Source: Cladorrhinum sp. PSN259
Lineage: Eukaryota; Ascomycota; Sordariomycetes; Sordariales; Podosporaceae
NCBI GenBank assembly: GCA_033725935.1
Contig: MU867062.1
Coordinates: forward strand, 1,116,001 to 1,180,000
Direction of reading: 5' to 3'
Length of the DNA stretch: 64,000 bases
Shown here in pieces: positions 41,894-53,018 of the stretch; positions within the stretch are counted from its first letter, which is position 1, and each line of letters begins with the position of its first letter. The position numbers and the translations under genes are program-made. Below the pieces are notes generated by a model that saw nothing but the letters and a program-made list of their open reading frames with translations, ran no database searches and was not told the origin of the DNA.

Positions 41894-42707
41894 TGAGGCA
41901 GTGTAAATCGAGACGACATATGCCTTAATGCCGAGTACCAAGGTCTCAACCCGCACCCAACCCCGATGGCGGGACCGGGCGGGAGCCTCGCGCTGACCCA
42001 GCTCGACGTCCTCAATCGCTTGCGTCATTGTAAGGCTTCGAAGCTGGATCTGCTGGGATGTTGAGGAAGGCAGGTGCGTGTTTCAACATTGCAATGGAAG
42101 TCAGAACTCTTATCCTGTGCCTACCACGGGCAGCAGTACATAGCTCAGCATGGGTTGGTATCTGAGCCGCATCTGTGGCGGCCTGTGGCGGCTCCTGATG
42201 CGGGGTTGGGCATATTTGGCTTGCCTGGCTCGTCCCTGTCCGAAAGACCACCAAAACTGGGCGACCAATAAGCCTAATATGGTTGCGTGCCAAAGTTGAA
42301 ATACCATTATCATGTACCTGGGGGGCCCCCCTTCCAACCCTCTGGAGGTTTCTGGTCAGTGCTAGGCTTGTTGAACCTCCTGTCGCTACCCGAATGGGGC
42401 TTTTTATTCTTATTTTACCCATACTATGGTATTACCATAGTACGCCGCGCCTAGAGCCTAGGAGACGCAGCATCAGCAGAGCCCGAACGCCACGTCGCTA
42501 GGCATAATACGCCGCGGAATCAGACGCCATCCCCCCCAGAGCTTATCACACAATCCTGTCCTGGGTACATGTATTAAAGGCCGGATATTGGAAACGCCTT
42601 TCCTTTTCAAAATATTGTCCTGCCCCAAGCTTGTCCGCCTTTCGCTCTTTCCCCGTTTTACATTTACGACAACCAACCCAACACTTGCTTTCTACCAGCT
42701 GCGCAAG
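41894..42707. other. Intergenic, 0.8 kb, divergent promoters
   Basis: Separates the DUF6594 gene (minus) from the small spliced gene (plus). Contains a perfect 21-bp palindrome (42422-42442). A 136-codon minus-strand frame (42012-42422) is not protein-like. Confidence 0.6.
42422..42442. repeat. Perfect inverted repeat, 10-bp arms
   Basis: TACTATGGTA, one central T, then TACCATAGTA. It lies about 265 nt upstream of the small gene at 42708. Could be a dimeric-regulator binding site or part of a small element; no evidence distinguishes these. Confidence 0.75.
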
Positions 42708-43106
42708 ATGGACGCCACCGATCAGTGAGGTTTGCCATTCTCCCCTTTAAAGGGGGTCGGCTAATAGTGTAATTAGAGAGCCTCAATTCACCTTTGATGA
42801 AAATATGACTCGCTCCCGCTACGTTGAGAGATATTTTGTTGTAAGAACCAGCAATACCTATCTTCTTATGAGGTTGATCGAGCTAAAACCTGTTCCAAGG
42901 AAGCCAAGTTCTTTCCTAACGACGAAGTGTACCTCTGCGTACCTGGTACGGCTTTACGGGGACCGTTCAGCATCGTTTCTTCGGAAGTCGTCAAAAATGA
43001 CGCGGACGGCAAGCATCAGTTTATGTACAGGCTTCGCCATGAGGAGACAGGGTTGGTGGAGGACGGTATGCTGTTTGCAGAAGATCATCTTGAGCTAAAG
43101 GAGTAA
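42708..43106 (+). CDS. Small spliced protein, 95 aa, unknown
   Basis: Exons 42708-42724, 42777-42840 and 42900-43106, introns 52 and 59 nt; the first has a GTGAGG donor and TTAG acceptor, the second GTAAGA and CAAG. The lengths sum to exactly 96 codons including the stop. The protein begins MDATDQEPQFTFDENMTRSR, then YVERYFVEAKFFPNDEVYLC, and ends EDHLELKE. The part after PNDEVYL has alternating hydrophobic residues resembling a small beta-barrel (SH3/Tudor-like), which is only an impression. No signal peptide or membrane segment. Its end is about 175 nt from the 3' end of the convergent caspase-like gene. Confidence 0.6.
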
Positions 43107-43282
43107 TGGCGTTTTGCGGCGTACACCGACTTGTGTTGGTAGTCAAATGTCAATCCAGGGACCAGTCTCAGGGGGATAGATTTCATTTGCTTCCCAGCCG
43201 GTCCCGTGGTTTTATTACTATCATGTTCCCAGTCCGCATCACCGCACCATTACCAAAGAATTCTTGCATACACCCTATCTTC

Positions 43283-45463
43283 TCAAGCCGCCTGTGCTAA
43301 TGTACGTACTACAAAACTCCGCACGGCCCAGGAACTCACCCTGCTGTCTCTTGTATGTGATCCAGACCCTAGATCTGAGAAACCATCAGGTAGGTGGTCT
43401 TTGAGGTCTGTTTCTGGCCCTTCCGGACCCGGTATCCGACCACACTCATCAGCGTTCGAGAGCAGTTTTGGTAGCACAAACGAAGAATAGGGACTATACA
43501 CATTCGTGGCAAATACCTTAAACACATCCTCACATTGCTGTTCCCCTTTGTCCAGAAGGTGCTGGGGAATCTCCATTCGCATACGCACCTTTTTCTTCCA
43601 GTTTGCCGTGTCCCAGCGCTGCATTCTAGGAGCTAGCACTAAGCAATCTCCCTTTTTCGCGGCCTCGTAGATGTTGGTGATGTTCCAGGAGGGCCCAAAG
43701 TTGAAAACAAATACGTAGAGCGGCTCCTGCTTTAGATTCTCAACCTCGAACCCCCAGACGCTTCCATGACAAACGTCAAAGCTATCCGTCGAGGTGGCTT
43801 CGCAGGTAGGTCGGAGTAAAAAGGAACTCTCGAACGAGGCGTTAGGGGCCCGGTTGATGATACCCCCGAGGTACTTGTACTTGGTGACATGGTGTACAAT
43901 GCTCAGAAAGTGACTCAACGCCCCTGGCCGCCCCACAGGCACGGTGGGGAGGCTAGGGATTTCTTCGCCGCGTTCATCGAGAACCTGGTATTCGTCTCGG
44001 TCGTTAACCGTGAGCATAAACACACAGGATGGGCTGTCATTCTGGACTGCTCCGTAAAGGTCCAGGAAGTGGCATTTGCGTACCGCGTCCGAAGGCGACA
44101 AAGGCCCTATCGCATCAACTGCGGCGGTCAACATCACGGGGATTTTCCTAGGGCATAGAGACGTCACCAGCTCCGCAATCCAGCCGTTTCTCACATCCTG
44201 AACGGTATGCGCGCCGTCATCTTCACACAGTTTCAGCTCCGACGTAAGAAAGTGAACCGCGTGGACACGCAGCTTAACTGGTGCCTCAGCCGTTCGAGGG
44301 GCACTTTGCAGTTCGGACGGGTACGCGTCGTACTCGTCCCCAACGCAGACCCCGTGCGCCTCTCCCGCATCGAGCCGCAGTCCGCCCTCCTCCGGTCTAA
44401 AGACGGCGACAAATCCAGGGCGATGTGAGATTGTTGGCCCCGAGAAGAAGGTTAGATTCCTATTTCCGTAGAGAATAGGGGTTTGCCGCGGCCGCCACGC
44501 GCGGAACAATATCCGGACGTGCTGGTAAATAGATTCGTGCGTGGGGTTCAGGCCTCGTCCTCTCGAAACGTTCAGGGCTTGATAAAGGAAGTAGCTTAGA
44601 GCCCCTCTCTTCCCATGGCCTTCGACACTGAACTCCTCCGCCTGCTCGTAGGGGCCCGCGGCAGAGAGGACGGCGTAGTTGGCAGGGTGGACAAGCCAGT
44701 CGTCCTGGTGCAAATTCCCATCGCGCACCCCGCGATCCGCCGCTCCCACGGTCGACAGTGCATTGCCCTCGTCCTCCGAGTCCGCGAACATTTCGCCCAG
44801 GGTCAGATCGTACTCGATGGACCTGACCGTTGCGCTGTTCTGCCTGCCGGCCTTCCGAAAGATGTTGCCTGAGAAGCAGCAGTCGAGAACCAATGTGACA
44901 AAAACACCTTTCCCGGCTATTTCTTCGAGGTATTTCCCCAATGTGCACCCTCTCATCAGGCGAAACCCGTTCGTATGGAATAGTGCAAGGGCTAGGTGTC
45001 CAGTGGAGCCGTGGCCAGCATTACGCACGAGCTTGGTCCTGGCGCCGTGCCCTGAGAAATGAACAAGCGCAGAGTCCCCCGGTTGAGCATCGTCTCGGAT
45101 GCGTTCGAGAGCCTTCTTTACGTTGTCGAATGTAGGCCACAAGCCAGGGTCTACTTCTTGTGGAAGGCCGCTGCTTCGATCAACTGGTGTGGTGGCTGTT
45201 AGGATGGTGGTATTGATCGGCGCGGACGATTTGCTCAGGTAGTCTGCAGCTGCCCGGGCGTCCTTTACGCTACCTTCCAGGCATCCCGCCTTGGGATTTG
45301 TGCCTCCTGCCACGGCGACGTCTTGGGTGTAGTAATCAATGCCGATCAACAGAGCCCAGCGGCCCGGAGCTGCGGTGGATGCGTTGCTCGTCATTTGTTT
45401 AAAGTCGGCGGTTTGACGGCGTGGAGAGGGATAGATTTGGAAAGAGACCTTTTCCGATGTCAT
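43283..45463 (-). CDS. Caspase-like (peptidase C14) protein
   Basis: Predicted 726-aa single-exon cysteine peptidase of clan CD. After a short N-terminus the caspase-like fold starts at GRWALLIGIDYY and covers about residues 34-345. The catalytic dyad is intact: H139 in VHFSGHGA and C196 in VLDCCFSG; the Asp two residues before C196 suggests a basic P1 preference, as in metacaspases. About 380 further residues (beta-rich in appearance, for example FVAVFRPEEGGLRLDAGEAH and LYVFVFNFGPSWNITNIY) follow, as in long fungal and bacterial C14 proteins. It is transcribed away from the TPR-CHAT gene at 46649. A second in-frame ATG lies at 45394. An upstream ORF overlaps the start by an ATGA junction. 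Confidence 0.88.
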   Translation of the reverse strand: MTSEKVSFQIYPSPRRQTADFKQMTSNASTAAPGRWALLIGIDYYTQDVAVAGGTNPKAGCLEGSVKDARAAADYLSKSSAPINTTILTATTPVDRSSGLPQEVDPGLWPTFDNVKKALERIRDDAQPGDSALVHFSGHGARTKLVRNAGHGSTGHLALALFHTNGFRLMRGCTLGKYLEEIAGKGVFVTLVLDCCFSGNIFRKAGRQNSATVRSIEYDLTLGEMFADSEDEGNALSTVGAADRGVRDGNLHQDDWLVHPANYAVLSAAGPYEQAEEFSVEGHGKRGALSYFLYQALNVSRGRGLNPTHESIYQHVRILFRAWRPRQTPILYGNRNLTFFSGPTISHRPGFVAVFRPEEGGLRLDAGEAHGVCVGDEYDAYPSELQSAPRTAEAPVKLRVHAVHFLTSELKLCEDDGAHTVQDVRNGWIAELVTSLCPRKIPVMLTAAVDAIGPLSPSDAVRKCHFLDLYGAVQNDSPSCVFMLTVNDRDEYQVLDERGEEIPSLPTVPVGRPGALSHFLSIVHHVTKYKYLGGIINRAPNASFESSFLLRPTCEATSTDSFDVCHGSVWGFEVENLKQEPLYVFVFNFGPSWNITNIYEAAKKGDCLVLAPRMQRWDTANWKKKVRMRMEIPQHLLDKGEQQCEDVFKVFATNVYSPYSSFVLPKLLSNADECGRIPGPEGPETDLKDHLPDGFSDLGSGSHTRDSRVSSWAVRSFVVRTLAQAA

Positions 45464-45654
45464 TCACCCAGGCGCAACATATAGGGTACACCATTATATC
45501 TCTCTGCTGTGCATTTCTTCCCTTGGCTGTAGGTGCCTGAGAAGCGAACAGCCGACGCGTCGTCGTAACTGCCGTTCCGTATGACAGGCTGTCCAGATCT
45601 GATAATTATGGCGCGAGCCTTACCTCCCAACACAGGGATGAATGACACCGCCAT
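45460..45654 (-). CDS. Upstream ORF of the caspase gene, ATGA overlap
   Basis: A 64-codon frame starting with ATG at 45654 whose TGA stop (45460-45462) overlaps the caspase ATG (45461-45463) as ATGA. It begins MAVSFIPVLGG and has no recognisable domain. It may act as a translation-control uORF with termination-reinitiation, or it may be 5' exon/intron sequence, since GGTAAGG after codon 10 could be a splice donor. Whether it lies in the mature leader is unknown. Confidence 0.35.
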   Translation of the reverse strand: MAVSFIPVLGGKARAIIIRSGQPVIRNGSYDDASAVRFSGTYSQGKKCTAERYNGVPYMLRLGE

Positions 45655-46648
45655 CTCCTAATGTAACGCTACGTGGGGCTGCCCCGAATGAACAGCACCA
45701 GACGTGCTATGTCGGTCAGCCTCATGTCTGGAAGGCATCTCGTCCTTAAGTCCCAATCGTTAGTCAGGACTTACACCTCAACGAATGCTGCCATACTGTT
45801 GGCCTTTTTGTTTTTCAGCTGATGGCAAAGTCTCCTGGGCTGTGCTCGCCCGGGGCACAAGGTTGTTTCGTAGGCACCTAAGGTTATGAGGTGTCGGATT
45901 GGGCCAGGTGACTATGCCTCTTGTGGGAGGATGTAGTCATAGCTTTGGTTGGTCAGAGCTCCACCTTACTCACCTTCTTCTTCCAGTCAACCCACTGGCA
46001 CTGCCTTTTCTCTTCCACACACACCAACCCATACATGGTCTTTTCCAGCCTTCTTGTCTCCCCACACCTCTGCCTTTCCACGTCCGTTGCGGCGGTTACC
46101 TTGGAGCATATTTAGCGGATATCGCTCCGGAGCAGACAGTTGGGCCATTTCACATCCAACCGCGCCTCACATCATCATAAACCACACCAAAAAAAGCGAG
46201 GGCCTGACACCGATCAAACCTGAGAGCCTAGCCAATCGAAGCGTACACAAGGGCGGCGCAGTATAGAACACCGCCAACCATGCAGCTGCAGTGCCTGGCG
46301 GCTCGTTCATCCCCGAGATGCAAGACCCGATCCGATCGGGTGCAGCAACCCACCCCCGGCCCAGCAGGAAAACGCAAACGTCAAATGTTCCCTAGACATT
46401 AAAAACAAATGCGCTAGGCTGTGTATGGGCGTTGTAGATGCTCCGCCACCCGTTCCAGTTTGCCCAACTCCCGACTTGTATTTGATAAGACCTCTGCTGG
46501 TCGGTCAAACCAAGGAGGTAAACGCCACGCTCACCGTTATCTTTTTTCAGACGTGCTTCAACAATCCACCTCAGTGTCATCATGTCCATCTCGTTCAAAA
46601 GCCTAACGATATAGATTGCAGCCGCCTTCAACCCTGACAGTACCCACG
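45655..46648. other. Divergent promoter region of the caspase-like and TPR-CHAT genes
   Basis: About 1 kb shared by two genes transcribed away from each other, so co-regulation is possible. Frames of 64-105 codons at 45899-46266 are not supported. No clear TATA element was identified for either gene. Confidence 0.55.
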
Positions 46649-49600
46649 ATGGAGCCTTTTCTAATCGACGACGGCATGGCTGCTCTCCTCAGCGACCTGG
46701 ACGATGAGGAGCTGCGAGGCTTTGTCCAAGCGGATGAGGGCCCCCAAAATGATGAGCAGATCGAGCAGCATATCTACGTTTGTTTTCTCTGCTTTACACG
46801 GACGAACATGTTAGAGCATCTCGAAGAAGCCACCCAACGAGCCGAAGGATGGGTTGCAGTCACAGATGCTGACAACCCAGACCGCCCTCGGCGTTTCCAG
46901 ATCCTAGACATGTTGACAGCAAGAGCCACTATGTAAGTAATCTTGGTGTAGAAGTTGTGACAGGGTAAAGCTTGTTATGTAAAGGTCTAGGAGGCCGGTG
47001 AAAGAATACTGAGTGCTAACCTCGGTCACTATTTTTAGGCAATCGACAAATGATGGCATACTAAGCCCTGAAGCAGCGACGGTCGCGCTGAACAGCCTGT
47101 CTGAGTCGACAAGATTAGCTCAGAGACATCAAGAGACAGGTGACATTGAGGACCTGAATGGGGCCATCACGATGATGGAACGAGCTGTGGGTATAATGGG
47201 GCACTTGCAACAATCGTCTTCCCTGTTGGCCGAACTCGGAACAATGCTTTACAAAAGGTTTAAACAGGCCTTCTGCCCTGATGACATTAACCGAGCTATC
47301 GAGGTTGTAACTACAGCCTTAGATCGTACGGCGGAAGGCCACCCCGATCGAGGCGGTTGGTTGAACAAAATGGGAGCGATGTTTATTGCAAGATTTGAGG
47401 AAACCAGGTTGAACGATGACCTGAATCGTGCCATCGAAACTACAAGTCTGGCACTGGATACCAACTACAGCAAAGTTTCCGTATTATCTAACCTTGGACT
47501 ATATCTAAAGCTGAGATTCAATATAACCGGATCGATAGACGACCTGAACCGAGCTATCGAATTTGCGGAATTAGCGGTGGGCGCTACACTTCAAAGTGAC
47601 CCCGAAAGAGCCCACGTACTTGAGAGCCTCGGAAACATACTTGAAACGAGTTTCGACCAGACCGAATCGATGGGCGACCTTAACCGTGCTATTGAGGTCA
47701 CGAATATGGCGGTAGACACCATGCCCGAACACCACCGCAGCCAAGCTACCTGTTTGGCCAAGCTTGGCGACCAGCTTGAAAAAAGATTCCATAAGACCAG
47801 CTCAATGGATGATCTCGACCGTGCCATCGAGTTCACAAATATGGCCGTGGATGCTGCGCCCCAAGACGACTCTAACCGAGTCGAGTATTTAGATAAGCTT
47901 GGAAATCGACTGGGTATAAGATTCTTTAGGACTGGGTCGATCGACGACGTGAACCGCGCCATCCAAGCTGCGGATTCTGCACTGCGTATCGCACCACCGG
48001 ATCACCCCAGACGAGTCGACTATCTGAATAAACTCGGCAACCGGCTTGATGACAGATTTGATCAGACCGGATCAATGGACGACTTAAACCGTGCTATCGA
48101 AGCTATGAATTCTGCACTGGAAATCACACCACCAGGGGACCCCACTAACCGAGCTATCTTGCTGCACAACCTCGGCCAGTTTCTCAGCAGCAGATTTGAA
48201 CAGACTGGGCTTATCGCTGATTTAAACCACGCTATTGACGTTTGCAAGATCGCGGTTGATCTCACACCACAGTGGTCCCCCAGCCAAACTCTCTACTTGG
48301 CAAGCCTCGGATACCGCCTCGGAATGAGGTTTGAGCAAACTGGGTCTATGGATGATTTGAATCGCGCGTTGGAGATCACAAATACGGCGTTCGATAATAC
48401 GCCCCAGGACCCCTCCGACCGGATCGGAGTCCTTGATACACTGCAGTTTTTACTTGGGCTACGATCTGGAAGGACTGGATCTGTGGTTGATGTGGATAAC
48501 GCTATCAAATTCGCAACTATGGCGGTGAATGCCACACCTCAAGGACACCAAAAACGACGCGCTCTGCTAACTAACCTTTCGAGCAAATTGGGGATGAGAT
48601 TTCAGCGAACTGGGTCGATGGATGATCTGAATGCTGCTATTGACTTTAGTAATATGGCGGTGGATGCTACTCCCAAAAACCACTACCAGAAATTTGACTA
48701 TTTAAACGGCCTTGGACTTTTGCTTGGGCGGCGATTCCAACGGACCCAGTCGATCCATGATTTAAATCGAGCTATTGACATTACTACTCTAGCGGTGGAC
48801 ACTACTCCTCAGGGTAGCCCTTTCCGGGGCAAATATTTGACCAACCTGGGGGGCTGGCTCAGCCATAGATTTATGGTTACTAGGCAGATGGATGATCTTG
48901 ATCGCGCTATTAATGTTACACAAACAGCGGCGGACATTATCTCGCATGACGAGCCTATGAGGTTTATCAATCTCAATAACCTTGGAGCACTTTTCAAATT
49001 GCGGTTCGACCGGACCCAGTCAATGGATGATCTCAACCACGCAATCGAGGTTTGGAATACAGGCCTAACTATTCTACCCCACGACCATCCCATGCGATCG
49101 GTTTATTTAACAAACGTCGGACGGTCACTCGAGGATCGATTTAGGAGGACTGAATCAGTAGAAGATGCTGTTGAAGCACTCTTGCGCTTTGAAGAAGGAT
49201 GGGGCTGCAAGACTTCCCCGCCATCCGACCGAATTATTTCGGCTCGGCGGGCTGCCAATATACTTGCCTCCCGGCGGGACTGGGCTAACGCCAGCATCCT
49301 TCTTCAGGAGGCTGTGGAGCTGCTTCCTACCGTTAGCCCCCGGACCTCGAAACATACTGACAAGCAGCACAAGCTTGCGAGCTTCGGCGGTATAGCTTCT
49401 CTAGCGGCCGCGATGGCTCTCTCTGCAGGAAAAGACGTCTACGATGCTTTACGCCTCCTCGAGCTCGGCCGCGGTATCACTTCCGGCCTGCTGATGGACC
49501 TTCGTAGCGATATTTCTGATCTTCAGGAAAAACACCAGGATCTTGCGAATGAGTTCATCCTGCTTCGCGACGAGCTCGACTCTCCAGCGGATGGACCGAC

Positions 49601-51158
49601 ATTGACTAACCCCGAGACAGTTGCGGCTCAGGAGCTGCAAGCGAGCCGACGTCGCGATGTGGACAAGAAATTCGGCGATCTCCTTCTCCGGATTCGCTCC
49701 AAGCGTAACTTCCAGAACTTTCTCCTTCCCCCTACCCGGGAGGAACTTATGGCCGCCGCCACTCCCAACCCCATCGCTATTCTCAACGTGAGTCCATATC
49801 GATGCGACGCCTTCCTAATCGAGCGCGATGCCATTCGCGTCGTGAACCTACCCGCCCTCACACAGTCCGAAGCCGAAGGGCACGTCCAGAACCTTCGATC
49901 ATCCCGAGCGGCGGCCGTGGCCTCCTCCCAATCGGTATCGCTTGAGTGGCTCTGGAATGTCGTTGCCCGCCCCGTTCTTGATGAACTTGGTTTTAAGAAC
50001 GCCGTTACTGACGTAAACTGGCCGAGGATCTGGTGGGTCCCGACCGGACCGCTCAGCCAACTCCCTCTTCACGCGGCGGGACTGTATTCGCAAGGCTCTA
50101 CCGAGACTGTCCTCGATCGAGTCATGTCGTCGTATACGTCTTCGGTCAAAGCCTTGGTTCGTGGGCGCCGACAGCGTCGTAGTGAGCTTCCCCTACAAGA
50201 GCAGCCCGAGGCTGGCTGCTGTGAGGGGGATACCGAGACGACGAACAACACTAGCCCTTCTACCGAGACGACGAATGACGCTCATACTTCCAGTCGGCCT
50301 ACACGAGATACCGCCGTCTTGGTGGCCATGGAAAAAACTCCGGGATTGGGGGCAAATGGAAGCCTCCCATTCGCGGGCGCCGAAGTGGAGATCCTGAGAG
50401 AAAAGTTCTGTCCTGGACTTGGCGTCCAGCCAGAAACCCCACGAGGCCGAAAGGAGGATGTGCTGAGGGATTTGCCGACATGCAAGATATTCCACTTTGC
50501 TGGTCACGGACGGTCAGATCCCATGGATCCTTCACAAAGCTGCTTGCTGCTTGAGGATTGGGAAACCAACCCACTCACCGTGGGGAATCTCCTTGACAGC
50601 AGGCTGCAAGACAACGCTCCCTTTCTCGCGTACCTATCCGCGTGCTCGACAGGAGCTAACCAGGTGGAGAGCCTGGCAGACGAGGGGATTCATCTCGTCA
50701 GCGCTTTCCAGCTCGCTGGCTTCCGTCACGTCGTCGGAACGCTTTGGGAAGTATCCGATATGCACTGCGTTAACGTTGCAGAAGTGTTATACGGGACAAT
50801 GGTGAACAAAGGGATGACAGATACGGCGGTCTGCCTTGGGCTGCATCTAGCAGTCAGAGCGCTGCGTGATGGGAAAATTCCAAGTGAGGCGATCAAAGAT
50901 GGCGAAGAGAAAGATGGAGGGGAGGGTGGAGAGGCAGAGGGCGGAGCGATACAAGGGGAGACAGAGAGCAGAGTGATGGAAGGAGAGACAGAGAGCGGAG
51001 AGACGGAAGGCAAAGAGGGGGAAGCCGCCAAAACCAAGAGTAGAGAGGCTCGCACAGGAGAAAGAGAGCCAAGGGATGGTACGCTACTCGACGACGAGTC
51101 GGACAAGCATAGCGAGAGAGATTTTCGCTGGGTTCCATTTGTGCATTATGGTGTTTAG
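46649..51158 (+). CDS. TPR-CHAT protease-like protein
   Basis: Predicted 1467 aa from exons 46649-46932 and 47039-51158; the 106-nt intron has GTAAGT, GCTAACC and TTAG signals and rebuilds a Met codon. The N-terminal ~120 residues are acidic. About 16 repeats of ~47 residues follow, with consensus RFxxTGSMDDLNRAIExxxx and AVDxTP...LxxLG, forming a TPR-like solenoid (about 130-830). A helical linker precedes the CHAT domain (about 1190-1400), a caspase-fold peptidase. H1251 (FHFAGHGRSD) and C1297 (YLSACSTGAN) form an intact dyad. An insert of Gly/Glu/Thr repeats precedes the closing FRWVPFVHYG. TPR-CHAT proteins in prokaryotes include effector-activated proteases; fungal roles are largely unknown. 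Confidence 0.92.
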
Positions 51159-52269
51159 ATTAGCGATTGGAAGTGAAGTCCGGAGGTAACAAAAGAAGAG
51201 CTGGAGATGGGCGACGCTGCAGCAATACAAGTCGTCAAGATGAATAGATGAAGATTTCTGAGTGTAATAGGAGGCTTTATGTATGTAGAGATACTAGGAG
51301 ATTCATCTGAAATAACACTTGAATGTATCCATCTGCATATATACCTAAAGAAGGCGGGACAGATGCTAAGCATCCCATCGGAAATGCTAATTATGCGATA
51401 AGTTTCACTTTGCTCACAGTTTGACAAAGACTCAAAATTATTGGCATCCAGTTCTATTCTGTACATCTCAAAACAAACCCATGATCCTGACCATCCGGAG
51501 TTTTTGTCACAACCTGGTATTATAACCCACTCGGCAATATGTATAGATAGATATATCAGTCAAAGAATAAGAACAAGCCAAGACCGAAATACCTAAATTT
51601 GAAAAACCTCAAGCGTCCGCGGCACATTTAAGATCGCCCGTTAGTGACGCACCTCAATATCAGAAGAGGGGCTGATTCCCTTTGAGCGGCAACGGCATTT
51701 GGCAAACCGCCTTTCCTCTCTGCATCACATATACCGACCGGTTGCTTGGCAAACCGGGTTATTGGAACCCTCCACGGTTTCATCCCTTATATTGACTGCA
51801 AGACCTTGAACGTTAATATGTTAAGAGAGGGCAAACAACCACACAAATTAAACGGTGGGGAATTTACCCAGAGTGGTTTTTTTTCCTTTCTCGTCTGTTT
51901 TTGTTTTTTCCCCCAGTGGCCCTGCAGGACCCGGAGAAATAGCATGCGAACCTATCATCATTAATCAGAGCCAAAATATACTATGGTAACAGGAACCACC
52001 CCCGGGCTTGGTTGAACTTTCATTTTATCCGCTTTCATCATAAATAAAATAGATAACAACACAAACTGATGAGCGGGGAGGCAAATGATTTCCATTACTC
52101 CCAATTTTTTATATCGTCGCTTTTAAAGGGCTATATAAGTTAAGTATATAGACCCCCGCCAGCCATACTTACTTTCCCGCTTCTTCGTGTCTGCGACAAT
52201 AAACAAATTTTTGTTTTGCAAAAATAAAATAAAAGAAAAAAACCCTGCAAAGCAAAGCAAAAGAAAAAA
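51159..52269. other. Intergenic, 1.1 kb
   Basis: AT-rich, with no coding frame supported. Contains the likely TATA box (52132-52139) and an A-rich leader for the gene at 52270. Confidence 0.6.
52132..52139 (+). promoter_or_regulatory. Likely TATA box of the secreted gene at 52270
   Basis: TATATAAG, 131-138 nt upstream of the ATG, directly before an AT-rich leader. No transcript evidence. Confidence 0.45.
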
Positions 52270-52849
52270 ATGCACTTCTTCACACTCCTCTCAACGGCCA
52301 TCCTGGCACCGGCCCTGGGTGTTATCGCCGCTCCCGCTGGCACCGACCCGACAGCAGTTTCCGACCTCGTCAAGAGGGAAAACCTCTGCAAGCTCAAGGC
52401 GCCCCCCGTGATTTGCACGCCCAACGCCTCCGTCACGGTCGAGGAGACGGCCGTCAGGGCCTACAAGTTCTACCGCGCCTTCGTGACCGACGGGGACCCG
52501 AGGACAATGTTCTCGCTGATCGACAACGTCTACCAGCAGCACCACCCGGGCTACAACAGCGGCCCGCAGGCCATCTGGTCCCTGTTCTGCAGCGGCAACA
52601 AGATCGGCACCGAGGCCAGCACCTCCTGGTGCTTCGACGCCAGCACCAACATGTCGTACGCCCAGTACTCGACTACCGATAGGTGGAGATGGGTTGACGG
52701 CTGCGTTCATGAACATGTGAGTATCGTCAAAAAACACAATTACTAAAAGAGTCTGATATGCTGACAGCCTTCTACAGTGGGACCAAGGAGAGCGTATCCC
52801 CAAGGACAAGTGCTACAAGCTGAACACAACAGGGATCACGCTGCCTTGA
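52270..52849 (+). CDS. Small secreted NTF2/SnoaL-like protein
   Basis: Predicted 172 aa from exons 52270-52716 and 52778-52849, with a 61-nt intron (GTGAGT...CTACAG). MHFFTLLSTAILAPALGVIA is a signal peptide, and VSDLVKRENL contains a KR site that could be cut by a Kex2-type protease. The mature part, with AYKFYRAFVTDGDPRTMFSL and YQQHHPGYNSGPQAIWSLF, resembles the start of NTF2/SnoaL-like alpha+beta barrels (helix, acidic turn, then H-x-P). Six cysteines are spread through it (NLCKL, VICTP, FCSGN, SWCFD, DGCVH, DKCYK), suggesting an extracellular disulfide-stabilised version. No catalytic role can be assigned. GC-rich and strongly codon-biased compared with its flanks, as expected for high expression. 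Confidence 0.78.
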
Positions 52850-53018
52850 GGATGATCCGGGATTGGTCCGGGGGAAGCTCAGACGGGAAATCAACGAGAA
52901 TCAAGACAACCAAGGGTAGTAAACCTTTAAAGGAGAAAAGAATTTCTGTCATAATTCATGCTATTCGAGTTCAACTATCCATCAGGTTCAAAGAGAAGGG
53001 GCAAACGCTCCGATTGAC

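Noticed and set aside
43283..51158. A gasdermin-like partner for the protease pair
   Set aside because: I looked through neighbouring frames for a ~250-aa pore-forming protein and found none; DUF6594 and the 95-aa protein do not resemble that family.
52291..52809. 172-codon minus-strand frame opposite the secreted NTF2-like gene
   Set aside because: The plus strand has a signal peptide, cysteines and a consistent intron; the antisense frame results from GC-rich third positions.
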